64,000 nucleotides of DNA from Georgenia daeguensis (GCF_039537705.1 NZ_BAABBA010000006.1:1-64000); one strand, 5' to 3'; counted from the first letter of the stretch, positions 16,529 to 25,297 are shown. Program-made: numbers and translations. The notes: generated by a model not told the origin, from the sequence alone.

Positions 16529-18994
16529 TCAGCCCATCCCCACGTGACCCGGCGGCCCTGCGCGGTCGAGCTCGTCCGCGCGCCGGAGCGCACCCGAGCG
16601 GTTGGTCACGCCGAGCTTGTGGTAGACGCTGCGCAGGTGCGACTTGACGGTGTTGACCGACAGCCCGAGCACCTCCGCGATCGGCACGGCGCCGGTGTGC
16701 TGGTGCAGCGCCTGGAGAACCTCGAGCTCGCGCGGGGTGAGCAGCTCGGTCAGCCCGCCGCGGGGCTCCTCGGCGGTCTCGCGCTCGGTCGGCCGGTAGG
16801 CCTCGGGCCACAGGTCCAGCACGCGCGCGTCCCCGGCGGCGAGGGCGGTGAACACGCTGTGGCGCAGCACGAGCAGCGGGCGGCGCTGTCCGGAGGCGTA
16901 GGCGGTGCGGATGGCCTCGGCGAACGCGGCCCGGGCGGCGGCCCGCTCACCCAGCGCGTGGTGGGCCCCCGCGAGGACGAGCTGGCACTCCATCACCGAG
17001 CGCTGCGAGAGGGTGACCACCTCCAGCGCCTCCCGGGCGCGGGAGGCGGCCTGCCGGTACTCGCCGTTCGCGAGCGCGAGGTGGGCGTGGGTCGACAGGC
17101 TCACCGCGTTGACGGGCAGGTTGCGCGCGACGTGCCGGGCGTCGTCGAGCAGGCCGCCGGAGAGGAGCACCTCGACCTCCGTGGCGCGCAGGACCATCTC
17201 GGCCATCCGGCCCTGGGGCAGGTAGTGCCGCGCGGCGCGGACGTTGGCAGCCCACCGGGCGATGTCGCCGGCGTCGCCCGACGTGGACGCGTTCACCGCC
17301 GCGACGAACACCTCGAGCCCCCAGATCTCGTCGCGCCTCGGGCGCTCGCGCATCGCCGCCACGGCCGCCGCGGCGCCAGGATCGAGCCGGTCGAGGGCGA
17401 TGAGCGCCCGGATCAGGCGCTGCCAGTAGTCCACGTACTCGGCCAGCTCCGGGGGGACGTCGCCGGTGCGGCGCAGGGACTCGTCCTCGAGCCAGGACGC
17501 GGCGATGTCGACCTCGCCGTAGATCGCGTGGGTGCCCGCCAGGCCGAGCGTGGCCAGAGCGACGGCGGCGGACTCGCCGTCGCGCTCCTGGGAGAGCGTC
17601 CGGGCCCGCCCGAAGGCGTAGAGCGCCGAGGGCTCGTCCCCCGCGAGAACCGCCGCGACGCCCCACTGCACCAGCGCGAAGACCGTGGTGTCCATGCCGC
17701 CGCGCAGGCGGGTCGGCCCGAGCTCGGCCGTCAGGCCGCGGATGTCGCCGGTCGGCCAGATGAGGTCCCGGCCCTGGCGGCTCGACTTGAGGGCACCGTC
17801 CATCTCGTCCCGTGCCACCTGGAAGCGGGGGTGCTCCGCGACGACGTCGGGCGGGATCAACTGCGCCGCCGCCATGAGCACCGCGGGCTCCTGGGTGACG
17901 AGGTGGTGCCACTCCTCCTCCATCACCTGCTCCGCGGTCGACCAGGCGCCGGCGTGGATGGCGTGCACGAGGGCGTGGACGTGGTCGCGCTCGTGCAGGC
18001 TGTGGCTCATCAGCGCGCGGTGCACCTCACGCAGCTCGTCGGGCCGCGACTCGGCGAGCATCCGGACCAGCGCCTGGCGCACGATCGGGGCGTAGGAGTA
18101 CACCCTCCGCTCCCCCTCGATCTCCTCGCGGAGCAGCCCCGCGGAGCGGACGTTGCGCAGGATCGTGAGGGTGGAGTCCCCGGGGGCGACGAGATCGGCC
18201 AGCTCGGCGTCGAAGGACTCGGGGACGGCGGTGCGCAGAAGGAAGGCGCGCACCTGCTCGTGCCGGAGGTCGCGGACCATGCTCGCGATGTAGTCGTCGG
18301 CCAGGGCGAGGTTGATGCGCCCGCCCTCGCCGCGGGAGCGGACGAGGACGTCCCGGATGGCGGCCGGCCAGCCGGCGAACCCGGTGGCGAGCTGGTCGGC
18401 CTCGCGGTCGTTGAGCTGGACGCCCAGCCGCGTGGCGAGCGCCGCGACCTGGCTGCCGCGCAGCCGCAGCTCGCGCGGAGAGACGACGGCGACGTCGATC
18501 GAGAGGCTTCCGGTGGTCTCGATGGCCCGCGTGGTGCGGCTGGCGACGACGAGGTAGAGCTGGTCGTTCTGGCGCACCGCCTCGACGAGCTCGTCGTCGA
18601 TGTCGGCGGCCGCCTCGAGCCGCCCCGCGTGGTGGTAGTCGTCGATGACGACCGTCAGCGGCGCGGCGCGCCGGACCAGGGACCGCACGGCGCGGGCACG
18701 GTGGTCCCCGTCCTCGCCGTCGACCACGCCGGCCTCGGAGAGTGCCGTGCACAGGGCGAGCCAGAACTCCTCGGCCTCGTTCGCCTCGCGGGCGAGCGTC
18801 AGGCGCACCACCTGGTGCGGCGGCGGGGCCGAGGCGAGCCAGGCGTTCAGCGTCGCGGTCTTGCCGTAGCCGCGGGGACCACGCACCACGGTGAGGGGGG
18901 CCTGCTCGGCGAGGATCTCGAGGACGGCGTCGTCGACGACGAGGTCGCGCGGCATGCGCGCGTGCGTTCGCGTCGCGTGTACGGCTGTCGCCAC
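16529..18994 (-). CDS. LuxR-family regulator with MalT-like STAND ATPase (first of a tandem pair)
   Basis: About 821 residues, with the same architecture as its downstream neighbour. Walker A is GPRGYGKTA near the N-terminus, a Walker B-like LTVVIDDYHHAG follows, then a helical-repeat region, and a C-terminal LuxR domain (LTPRELEVLQALHQHTG ... LSVNTVKSHLRSVYHKLGV). The two proteins share order and motifs and differ in length by only a few residues, so they look like an old tandem duplication. The start is uncertain: GTG at 18992-18994 has GAGGGG eight bases upstream and is preferred; ATG at 18955 or 19051 are alternatives. The gene follows map with a 275-bp gap containing an inverted repeat. 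Confidence 0.88.
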   Translation of the reverse strand: MATAVHATRTHARMPRDLVVDDAVLEILAEQAPLTVVRGPRGYGKTATLNAWLASAPPPHQVVRLTLAREANEAEEFWLALCTALSEAGVVDGEDGDHRARAVRSLVRRAAPLTVVIDDYHHAGRLEAAADIDDELVEAVRQNDQLYLVVASRTTRAIETTGSLSIDVAVVSPRELRLRGSQVAALATRLGVQLNDREADQLATGFAGWPAAIRDVLVRSRGEGGRINLALADDYIASMVRDLRHEQVRAFLLRTAVPESFDAELADLVAPGDSTLTILRNVRSAGLLREEIEGERRVYSYAPIVRQALVRMLAESRPDELREVHRALMSHSLHERDHVHALVHAIHAGAWSTAEQVMEEEWHHLVTQEPAVLMAAAQLIPPDVVAEHPRFQVARDEMDGALKSSRQGRDLIWPTGDIRGLTAELGPTRLRGGMDTTVFALVQWGVAAVLAGDEPSALYAFGRARTLSQERDGESAAVALATLGLAGTHAIYGEVDIAASWLEDESLRRTGDVPPELAEYVDYWQRLIRALIALDRLDPGAAAAVAAMRERPRRDEIWGLEVFVAAVNASTSGDAGDIARWAANVRAARHYLPQGRMAEMVLRATEVEVLLSGGLLDDARHVARNLPVNAVSLSTHAHLALANGEYRQAASRAREALEVVTLSQRSVMECQLVLAGAHHALGERAAARAAFAEAIRTAYASGQRRPLLVLRHSVFTALAAGDARVLDLWPEAYRPTERETAEEPRGGLTELLTPRELEVLQALHQHTGAVPIAEVLGLSVNTVKSHLRSVYHKLGVTNRSGALRRADELDRAGPPGHVGMG

Positions 18995-19114
18995 GGCCCA
19001 CACCCCTCGTACGCCCGGCGGGGGCCCAGGGGTGACTCCCGTCCGGATCATCAAGGTACCGAGGACCTGGACGCGACACGGCGTTTTCGTGTCCTCAGTT
19101 CTTGCGACCTGCCA

Positions 19115-19137
19115 CCGGAATCTGATATAGGTTCCGG
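19115..19137. promoter_or_regulatory. Inverted repeat upstream of the LuxR pair
   Basis: CCGGAATCT and AGGTTCCGG flank GATAT, matching at eight of nine positions as a dyad. It is AT-rich at its centre (minus strand CTATATC) in very GC-rich surroundings and lies 120 bases before the LuxR start, so it could be an operator and hold a -10 box. Confidence 0.4.
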
Positions 19138-19269
19138 CCCGTCCGCGTCCCGAGAGAACGCGATGCGGCCCGTCAGGCGCCTGAGTGCGCGCGTCGGGTT
19201 CCCGTCGCGTGGGACGGAGGTCCCGGTCAGCCCGGCACCGAGGTTCGGTCAGCCAGGCCGAGGACGCGA

Positions 19270-20103
19270 TCAGTCCAGCGGAGCGACCGTGACGCCGCGC
19301 TGGGCCAGCTGCTCGGCGCCGCCGTCGGGCGCCGTGAGCACCCAGATGCCCCGTTCGCCGATGGCGACCGTGTGCTCGAAGTGGGCCGCCCGGGAGCCGT
19401 CCAGGGTCACGACCGTCCAGTCGTCCTCGAGCACCTCGCTCTCGGGGCTGCCTGCGGTGAGCATCGGCTCGACCGCCAGGCACATCCCCGGACGCAGGCG
19501 CGGGCCCTTCTCCCGGGTGCGGTAGTTCAGCACCTCGGGCGGCTGGTGCATGGCGGAGCCGATGCCGTGGCCGACGTACTCCTGGACGATGCCCAGGGTG
19601 ACGCCGCGCTCGGCCGTCGCCCGCTCGACGACGGTCTCGACGGCGTCGCCCACCACCCCGAGCCGCTCGCCGGTGGCCAGGGCCGCGATGCCGGCCCACA
19701 TGGCCTCCTCGGTGACCTCGACAAGCGCCCGGTCCGTCTCGGAGGGCGTACCGACGACAAGTGAGAAGGCCGCATCGCCGTGCCAGCCGTCGACGATCGC
19801 GCCGCAGTCGAAGGAGACGAGGTCGCCCTCGGCGATGACCCGGTCCCCGGGGATGCCGTGGACGATGACCTCGTTGACGGAGATGCACACCGTCGCGGGG
19901 TAGCCGTGGTAGCCGAGGAAGTTCGACCGCGCCCCGGCCCGGGAGAGGACGTCGGCGGAGACGGCGTCGAGGTCCGCCGTCGTCATCCCCGGGGCGACGG
20001 CCTCGCGGAGGGCGGCGTGGATGTCGGCGACGACGAGCCCGGCCCGGCGCATGGTGCGCACCTGGTCGGGGGTCTTGTACTCGATCTTCTCGCGGCCGAA
20101 CAC
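19270..20103 (-). CDS. map: Methionine aminopeptidase, type I
   Basis: Map removes the initiator methionine from nascent proteins. The 277-residue enzyme has the complete two-metal site: D99, D110, H179, E212 and E243, in the motifs FDCGAIVDGWHGD, YVGHGIG, AVEPML and FEHTVAI. H82 in VNEVIVHGIP is the conserved substrate-contacting histidine. ATG at 20101-20103. The position after adk is standard in the spc region, but a strong hairpin lies between them. Confidence 0.96.
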   Translation of the reverse strand: MFGREKIEYKTPDQVRTMRRAGLVVADIHAALREAVAPGMTTADLDAVSADVLSRAGARSNFLGYHGYPATVCISVNEVIVHGIPGDRVIAEGDLVSFDCGAIVDGWHGDAAFSLVVGTPSETDRALVEVTEEAMWAGIAALATGERLGVVGDAVETVVERATAERGVTLGIVQEYVGHGIGSAMHQPPEVLNYRTREKGPRLRPGMCLAVEPMLTAGSPESEVLEDDWTVVTLDGSRAAHFEHTVAIGERGIWVLTAPDGGAEQLAQRGVTVAPLD

Positions 20104-20123
20104 GTCCGCTCCTTCCGGGTACG

Positions 20124-20157
20124 ACGACGGCGCGGACCGATCGGGCCGCGCCGTCGT
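20124..20157 (-). terminator. Hairpin between adk and map
   Basis: A perfect 12-bp stem (20124-20135 with 20146-20157) whose 10-base loop contains the palindrome CCGATCGG begins 14 bases after the adk stop. It may attenuate map transcription or mark a processing site. Confidence 0.55.
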
Positions 20158-20171
20158 GATGGGGTTGAGGC

Positions 20172-20750
20172 TCAGCCCAGCTTCGGCTCGAGCGCCGTGA
20201 GGATGCGCTCGGTCACCTCGTCGAGGGAGCCGATGCCGTCGACCTGCACCAGCAGGCCGCGCTCGGCGTAGAGGTCGGCGAGCGGGGCGGTCTGCTCCGC
20301 GTACACCTCGAGGCGCCGCCGGATCACCGACTCGGTGTCGTCGGCGCGGCCCTGCTCCGCGGCCCGCTTGAGCAGCCGGGTGACCACCTCGTCGGTGTCG
20401 GCGGTGAGCTCGACGACGGCGTCCAGGCGGGTCCCGCTGTGCGCCAGCATCCCGTCCAGCTCGGCCACCTGGTCCGCGGTGCGGGGGTAGCCGTCCAGGA
20501 GGAAGCCGTCGACGGCGTCCGCCTGGGCGAGCCGGTCGCGCACCATGGCGTTGGTGACCTCGTCGGGGACGTACTCGCCCGCGTCCATGTAGCGCTGCGC
20601 GCGCCGGCCGAGCTCGGTCTGCTCCGCGACGTTGGCGCGGAAGATGTCGCCGGTGGAGATCGCGGGGACGCCCAGCCGCTCGCAGATGCGGGCGGCCTGG
20701 GTGCCCTTGCCGGCTCCGGGAGGGCCGAGGAGGACCAGTCGTGCGCTCAT
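20172..20750 (-). CDS. adk: Adenylate kinase
   Basis: Adk interconverts ATP + AMP and 2 ADP. The protein is 192 residues, the short form lacking the zinc-type LID insertion. P-loop GPPGAGKGTQ (9-18), AMP site ISTGDIFR, DGYPRT and LLKRAAEQGRADD are visible. The ATG at 20748-20750 overlaps the secY stop in ATGA, so adk is translationally coupled to secY. Confidence 0.97.
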   Translation of the reverse strand: MSARLVLLGPPGAGKGTQAARICERLGVPAISTGDIFRANVAEQTELGRRAQRYMDAGEYVPDEVTNAMVRDRLAQADAVDGFLLDGYPRTADQVAELDGMLAHSGTRLDAVVELTADTDEVVTRLLKRAAEQGRADDTESVIRRRLEVYAEQTAPLADLYAERGLLVQVDGIGSLDEVTERILTALEPKLG

Positions 20751-22042
20751 CGCAGGAACCCTTCGTAGTGACGCTGCTGGAGCTGGGAGTCGATCTCCTT
20801 GACTGTCTGCAGGCCGACGCCCACGACGATGAGGACCGACGTCCCGCCGAACGCCATCATCTGCTGGTCGATGCCCATCTGGGCGAAGACGACGGTCGGG
20901 ATGAGGGCCACCAGCGTCAGGTAGATGGCTCCCACCGTGGTGATGCGGGTGATCACGTACTGCAGGTACTCGGCCGTGGGGCGGCCCGCCCGGATGCCGG
21001 GGATGAAGCCGCCGTAGCGCTTCATGTTGTCCGCGACCTCTTCGGGGTTGAACGTGATCGAGGTGTAGAAGAACGTGAAGAACAGGATCAGCACGGCGAA
21101 GAGGCCGAGGTACAGCGGCGCGGACGGGGTGGCCAGGTTGACCATGATCCACTGCACCCAGCCCTGGGTCTGGTCCCCGAACTGCGCGGCCAGCGTCGGC
21201 AGCGCGAGCAGCGAGGACGCGAAGATCACCGGGATCACGTTCGCCATGTTGATCTTGATCGGGATGTAGGTGGACGAGCCGCCGTACATCCGGCGCCCCA
21301 CCATCCGCTTGGCGTACTGCACCGGGACGCGTCGCTGCGACTGCTCGACGAAGACGATCAGCAGCGTCACGAGCAGGATCAGCGCGATGACGGCGAGCAG
21401 GCGGCCGACCCCGCCGTCGCTCTGGAGGATCGAGCCGAAGGAGCCCGGGAAGGACGCCGCGATCGAGGTGAAGATCAGCAGCGACATGCCGTTGCCGACG
21501 CCGCGCTCGGTGATGAGCTCGCCCAGCCACATGATCAGCCCGGTGCCCGCCGTCATCGCGACGATGGTCAGCAGCAGACTGCCGGGCGAGTCGTCCGGGA
21601 TGGGCAGCACGGGGCAGCCCGGGAAGAGCTGGGAGTTTGCGACCGTGACGATCACGGAGGACTGCAGGACCGCCAGGAAGATCGTCAGGTAGCGGGTGTA
21701 CTGGGTGAGCTTGGCCGTGCCGGCCTGGCCCTCCTTGTGCAGCTCCTCGAAGCGCGGGATGACCACGCGCATGAGCTGGACGATGATGCTCGCCGTGATG
21801 TAGGGCATGATCCCCAGCGCGAAGATGCTCAGCTGGAGCAGTGCCCCGCCGCTGAAGAGGTTCACCATGCCGAGAAGGTCGGCGGTGCCCGCGCTCGCGA
21901 GGCACTGCTGGACGTTCGCGTAGGAGACGCCGGGGGCCGGCACGAAGGTGCCCAGCCGGAAGATCGCCATGATCCCCAGCGTGAAGAGCAGCTTGCGCCG
22001 CAGATCAGGCGTGCGGAACGCCTGGGCGAATGCGCTGAGCAA
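20747..22042 (-). CDS. secY: Protein translocase subunit SecY
   Basis: SecY forms the membrane channel of the Sec translocon with SecE (49342) and SecG. The 431-residue protein shows ten hydrophobic segments and the family motifs TLGIMAIFRLGTFVPAPG near the N-terminus and GIRAGRPTAEYL late in the protein. The start is TTG at 22040-22042, supported by AGGAGGAAGA directly upstream. It heads a secY-adk-map unit separated from rplO by a 275-bp gap holding a terminator, a repeat block and a -10-like TAGTCT. Confidence 0.97.
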   Translation of the reverse strand: MLSAFAQAFRTPDLRRKLLFTLGIMAIFRLGTFVPAPGVSYANVQQCLASAGTADLLGMVNLFSGGALLQLSIFALGIMPYITASIIVQLMRVVIPRFEELHKEGQAGTAKLTQYTRYLTIFLAVLQSSVIVTVANSQLFPGCPVLPIPDDSPGSLLLTIVAMTAGTGLIMWLGELITERGVGNGMSLLIFTSIAASFPGSFGSILQSDGGVGRLLAVIALILLVTLLIVFVEQSQRRVPVQYAKRMVGRRMYGGSSTYIPIKINMANVIPVIFASSLLALPTLAAQFGDQTQGWVQWIMVNLATPSAPLYLGLFAVLILFFTFFYTSITFNPEEVADNMKRYGGFIPGIRAGRPTAEYLQYVITRITTVGAIYLTLVALIPTVVFAQMGIDQQMMAFGGTSVLIVVGVGLQTVKEIDSQLQQRHYEGFLR

Positions 22043-22110
22043 TCTTCCTCCTGCTGATCGGGCCCGTTCTGGGGCCTTGCTGACCGCATGCGCGGCACGG
22101 GCCGTCGGTC

Positions 22111-22116
22111 AGACTA
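22111..22116 (-). promoter_or_regulatory. Candidate secY promoter -10 box
   Basis: Minus-strand TAGTCT would start transcription near 22104, about 60 bases before secY. No convincing -35 was found. It lies downstream of the rplO terminator, where a promoter is expected. Confidence 0.4.
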
Positions 22117-22178
22117 TCGCGACCGTCGCCGCTTCCCCGACCGCGGCACGGATGCCGGGCGCTCTCGGCCCGGCCGCC

Positions 22179-22238
22179 CCTGCGGTGGAGACGTCCCTGC
22201 GGCGGGACACCCCTGCGGTGGAGACGCTCCTGCGGTGG
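22179..22238. repeat. Four short repeats between rplO and secY
   Basis: CCTGCGG(T/C)GG occurs four times, starting at 22179, 22196, 22212 and 22229, a period of 16-17 bp. It lies between the rplO terminator and the candidate secY promoter. Function unknown. Confidence 0.6.
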
Positions 22239-22273
22239 GACGCTCCCCCGGTCACGTCCCACCGCGGGAACGA

Positions 22274-22312
22274 CGACGCGGGCGGCCCGGCTTGGCCGGA
22301 CCGCCCGCGTCG
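22274..22312 (-). terminator. Terminator hairpin after rplO
   Basis: Twelve perfect pairs (22274-22285 with 22301-22312), one C-A mismatch and five more pairs close a TTG loop. The hairpin begins five bases after the rplO stop, so it probably ends the spc ribosomal transcript before secY. Confidence 0.75.
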
Positions 22313-22317
22313 CTGGC

Positions 22318-22800
22318 TCACTCGGCGGAGATGGTCCCGCCGGCAGCCTCGATCTTCGACTTCGCCGACGCGGACCACGCGTCGACCGTGACCTCGAGCT
22401 TGACGTTCAGCTCTCCGGTCCCGAGGACCTTGACGAGCTGCCCGGAGCGCACGGCGCCCTTGGCGACGAGGTCCTCGCGGGTGACGGTGCCACCCTCGGG
22501 GTAGAGCGCGCCGAGCTTCTCCAGGTTCACGACCTGGTACTCGGTGCGGTTGGGGTTCTTGAAGCCGCGGAGCTTGGGCAGCCGCATGTGCAGCGGCATC
22601 TGCCCACCCTCGAAGCGCTCCGGCACCTGGTACCGGGCCTTGGTGCCCTTGGTACCGCGGCCGGCGGTCTTCCCGCGCTTGCCACCCTCACCGCGTCCGA
22701 CGCGGATCTTGGCGGACTTCGCCCCGGGGGCAGGACGCAGGTGGTGCACCTTGAGGGTGTGGACCTGCGCCTCGGCGCCGGTGTTCTTGGAATCGGCCAT
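22318..22800 (-). CDS. rplO: 50S ribosomal protein L15
   Basis: L15 is a late-assembly protein reaching into the large subunit core. The 160-residue sequence has the glycine/arginine-rich N-terminal arm (HHLRPAPG, RVGRGEGGKRGKTAGRGTKG) and the globular C-terminus. ATG at 22798-22800, two bases after rpmD. It is the last ribosomal gene before secY. Confidence 0.97.
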   Translation of the reverse strand: MADSKNTGAEAQVHTLKVHHLRPAPGAKSAKIRVGRGEGGKRGKTAGRGTKGTKARYQVPERFEGGQMPLHMRLPKLRGFKNPNRTEYQVVNLEKLGALYPEGGTVTREDLVAKGAVRSGQLVKVLGTGELNVKLEVTVDAWSASAKSKIEAAGGTISAE

Positions 22801-22802
22801 GG

Positions 22803-22985
22803 TCAGTCGACCTCCTCGACGGTGACGAGGTGCGCCACCGTCGTGATCATGCCGCGGACCTCGGGCTTGTCCTCGCGAACGACCGACTGGCCGATGCGCC
22901 TGAGGCCCAGCGAGCGCAGCGTGTCACGCTGGTTCTGCTTGCCGCCGATGACGGACTTGGTCTGGGTCACCTTGAGCTGAGCCAT
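22803..22985 (-). CDS. rpmD: 50S ribosomal protein L30
   Basis: L30 is a 60-residue large-subunit protein. The sequence begins MAQLKVTQTKSVIGGKQNQR and contains TLRSLGLRRIGQSV. The ATG at 22983-22985 shares its A with the rpsE TGA stop (TGATG), which favours it over the GTG one codon earlier. Confidence 0.95.
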   Translation of the reverse strand: MAQLKVTQTKSVIGGKQNQRDTLRSLGLRRIGQSVVREDKPEVRGMITTVAHLVTVEEVD

Positions 22986-23689
22986 CACGCACCTGCCCCG
23001 ACGGTCTGCTCGGTGGCAGCCTTGTCCTCGCGCTCCTTGGCCTCGCCCTTGGCGCGCGCCCGCAGCAGCGCGGCCGGGGCCACGTGCTCCAGGGGCAGGC
23101 CACGGCGGGCGGCGACGGCCTCGGGCTGCTCGAGCCCCTTCAGCGCCGCCACGGTGGCGTGGACGATGTTGATCGCGTTGGACGACCCGAGGGACTTGCT
23201 CAGGATGTCGTGGATGCCGGCGCAGTCCAGGACGGCGCGGACCGGGCCACCGGCGATGACCCCGGTACCCGGGGAGGCCGGGCGCAGGAAGACGACGCCT
23301 GCGGCGGCCTCACCCTGCACGGCGTGCGGGATGGTGCGGGCCACGCGGGGGACGCGGAAGAAGTTCTTCTTCGCCTCCTCGACGCCCTTGGCGATCGCCG
23401 CGGGCACCTCCTTGGCCTTGCCGTAGCCGACGCCGACCGTGCCGTCACCGTCGCCGACGACCACGAGGGCGGTGAAGCTGAAGCGACGACCACCCTTCAC
23501 GACCTTGGCCACGCGGTTGATCGTGACGACGCGCTCGATGTACTGGTTCTTGTCCTCGGCCCCGCGACGGTTGCTGTCGCGACGGCCACCGTCGCGGCGG
23601 TTGCCGCCCTCGCGGCGGGCCCCGCCCTCGCGGTTCTCGCCCGAGCCGGTAGCCGGACCGGTGGTCCTGCCTCGCTGCGGTGCAGCCAT
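22985..23689 (-). CDS. rpsE: 30S ribosomal protein S5 with charged N-terminal extension
   Basis: S5 lines the mRNA entry side and influences decoding accuracy. The 234-residue protein starts with about 50 residues rich in Arg, Gly, Asn and Glu (NREGGARREGGNRRDGGRR). The standard core follows (QYIERVVTINRVAKVVKGGR ... GVGYGKAKEVPAAI). The C-terminus also carries about 20 extra charged residues. E. coli S5 has 166. The extensions look disordered. Confidence 0.96.
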   Translation of the reverse strand: MAAPQRGRTTGPATGSGENREGGARREGGNRRDGGRRDSNRRGAEDKNQYIERVVTINRVAKVVKGGRRFSFTALVVVGDGDGTVGVGYGKAKEVPAAIAKGVEEAKKNFFRVPRVARTIPHAVQGEAAAGVVFLRPASPGTGVIAGGPVRAVLDCAGIHDILSKSLGSSNAINIVHATVAALKGLEQPEAVAARRGLPLEHVAPAALLRARAKGEAKEREDKAATEQTVGAGA

Positions 23690-23723
23690 CAGATGTTCCT
23701 CTGCTCTCGTACGCTCTGCTTGG

Positions 23724-24095
23724 TCACAGGGTCAGACCACCCTCGCGGGCGCCGTCGGCGACCGCCGCGACCCGCCCGTGGTACTTGTTGCCGCCGCGGT
23801 CGAACACCGCGGCGTCGACCCCGGCGCTCTTCGCACGCTCGGCGACGAGCTCGCCGACCCTGCGCGCCTTGGCGACCTTGTCACCCTCGGCGACCCGGAG
23901 GTCCGCCTCGAGCGTCGAGGCCGAGGCCAGGGTGCGGCCGGTGGTGTCGTCCACCAGCTGGGCGACCATGTGGCGGCTGGAACGGGTGACGACGAGACGC
24001 GGACGCTCGGCGGTGCCGGTGACGCGCTTGCGCACCCGCAGGTGACGGCGCGTGCGGGCGACCTGCTTGCCCTTGCCCTTGACGGAGATAGCCAT
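23724..24095 (-). CDS. rplR: 50S ribosomal protein L18
   Basis: L18 binds 5S rRNA in the central protuberance with L5. The 123-residue protein has the basic N-terminus GKQVARTRRHLRVRKRVTG, then RPRLVVTRSSRHMVAQLVDD, and ends in the conserved DRGGNKYHGRVAAVADGAREGGL. ATG at 24093-24095. Confidence 0.97.
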   Translation of the reverse strand: MAISVKGKGKQVARTRRHLRVRKRVTGTAERPRLVVTRSSRHMVAQLVDDTTGRTLASASTLEADLRVAEGDKVAKARRVGELVAERAKSAGVDAAVFDRGGNKYHGRVAAVADGAREGGLTL

Positions 24096-24098
24096 GGG

Positions 24099-24638
24099 TT
24101 ACTTACCAGCCTTTCCGACCTTGCGGCGGACCTGCTCGCCGGCGTAGCGCACGCCCTTGCCCTTGTAGGGCTCGGGCTTACGGATCTTGCGGATGTTCGC
24201 CGCGGTCTCGCCGACGAGCTGCTTGTCGATGCCGGAGACGGTGAACTTCGTGGGGCCCTCGACCGAGAAGGTGATGCCCTCCGGGGCCTTCACCGAGACG
24301 GGGTGGGAGAACCCGAGCGCGAACTCGAGGTCCGAGCCCTTGGCCTGCACGCGGTAACCGGTGCCGACGATCTCCAGCTGCTTGGTGTAGCCCTGGGTGA
24401 CGCCGACGACCAGGTTGGCCAGCAGCGTGCGGGTGAGACCGTGCAGCGAGCGGGACTCGCGCTCGTCGTTCGGACGGGTCACCACGAGGGCGCCGTCCTC
24501 GTCGCGGGCGACGGTGATGGGTTCGGCCACGGTGTGGGACAGGGTGCCCTTGGGGCCCTTGACGGTGACGTTGGCACCGTCGATGGTGACGTCGACGCCA
24601 GCGGGGACCGGGACGGGGAGCCTACCGATTCGAGACAT
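24099..24638 (-). CDS. rplF: 50S ribosomal protein L6
   Basis: L6 is near the factor-binding centre of the large subunit. The 179-residue protein begins MSRIGRLPVPVPAGVDV and has two repeated domains. The C-terminal signature is RKPEPYKGKGVRYAGEQVRR. ATG at 24636-24638, three bases before rplR in transcription order. Confidence 0.97.
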   Translation of the reverse strand: MSRIGRLPVPVPAGVDVTIDGANVTVKGPKGTLSHTVAEPITVARDEDGALVVTRPNDERESRSLHGLTRTLLANLVVGVTQGYTKQLEIVGTGYRVQAKGSDLEFALGFSHPVSVKAPEGITFSVEGPTKFTVSGIDKQLVGETAANIRKIRKPEPYKGKGVRYAGEQVRRKVGKAGK

Positions 24639-24656
24639 GCTCTGCTTCCTTCCTGG

Positions 24657-25055
24657 TCACCAGACGTAGGCGAGGACTTCCCCGCCCACACCCTTGGTCT
24701 GTGCCTCGCGGTCGGTCAGCAGGCCGGAGGAGGTGGACAGAATGGCCACCCCCAGGCCGCCGAGGACCCTGGGCAGGTTCGTGGACTTGGCGTAGACGCG
24801 CAGGCCCGGCTTGGACACGCGGCGCACACCGGCGAGCGAGCGCTCGCGGTTCGGGCCGAACTTCAGGTCCAGGGTCAGCGTCTTGCCCACCTCGGCGTCC
24901 TCGACGGTCCAGCCGGCGATGTAACCCTCGGCCTTCAGGATCTCCGCGATGTTCGCCTTGAGCTTCGAGTACGGCATCGCAACCGTCTCGTGGTACGCCG
25001 AGTTGGCGTTGCGCAGACGCGTGAGCATGTCTGCGATGGGGTCGGTCATAGTCAT
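24657..25055 (-). CDS. rpsH: 30S ribosomal protein S8
   Basis: S8 organises the central domain of 16S rRNA. The 132-residue protein reads MTMTDPIADMLTRLRNAN at the start and ends SSGLLTDREAQTKGVGGEVL plus AYVW. GAGG lies four bases before the ATG at 25055; a second ATG at 25049 would give the shorter start MTDPIAD. Confidence 0.96.
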   Translation of the reverse strand: MTMTDPIADMLTRLRNANSAYHETVAMPYSKLKANIAEILKAEGYIAGWTVEDAEVGKTLTLDLKFGPNRERSLAGVRRVSKPGLRVYAKSTNLPRVLGGLGVAILSTSSGLLTDREAQTKGVGGEVLAYVW

Positions 25056-25110
25056 CGGGCCTCAGCCCTTCCTCGTCGTGGTTTCCTCGCGGGACCTGCG
25101 ACGTAGTCGT

Positions 25111-25296
25111 TTACCAGCTGGACTTGGTCACACCGGGGAGCTGGCCGGCGAGGGCCATCTCCCGCAGGCAGATCCGGCACAGCCCGAACTTGCGGTACAC
25201 CGAGTGCGGGCGCCCGCAGCGCTGGCAGCGGGTGTAGCCACGCACGGGGAACTTCGGCTTGCGGTTGGCCTTCTGAACCAGGGCGGTCTTCGCCAT
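25111..25296 (-). CDS. rpsN: 30S ribosomal protein S14, zinc-binding type Z
   Basis: S14 is in the head of the small subunit. This is the short 61-residue form with an intact zinc site, C24, C27, C40 and C43 (RCQRCG ... LCRICLRE). Actinobacteria often also keep a zinc-free paralogue under zinc control; none is in this window. ATG at 25294-25296, one base after rplE. Confidence 0.97.
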   Translation of the reverse strand: MAKTALVQKANRKPKFPVRGYTRCQRCGRPHSVYRKFGLCRICLREMALAGQLPGVTKSSW

Positions 25297-25297
25297 C

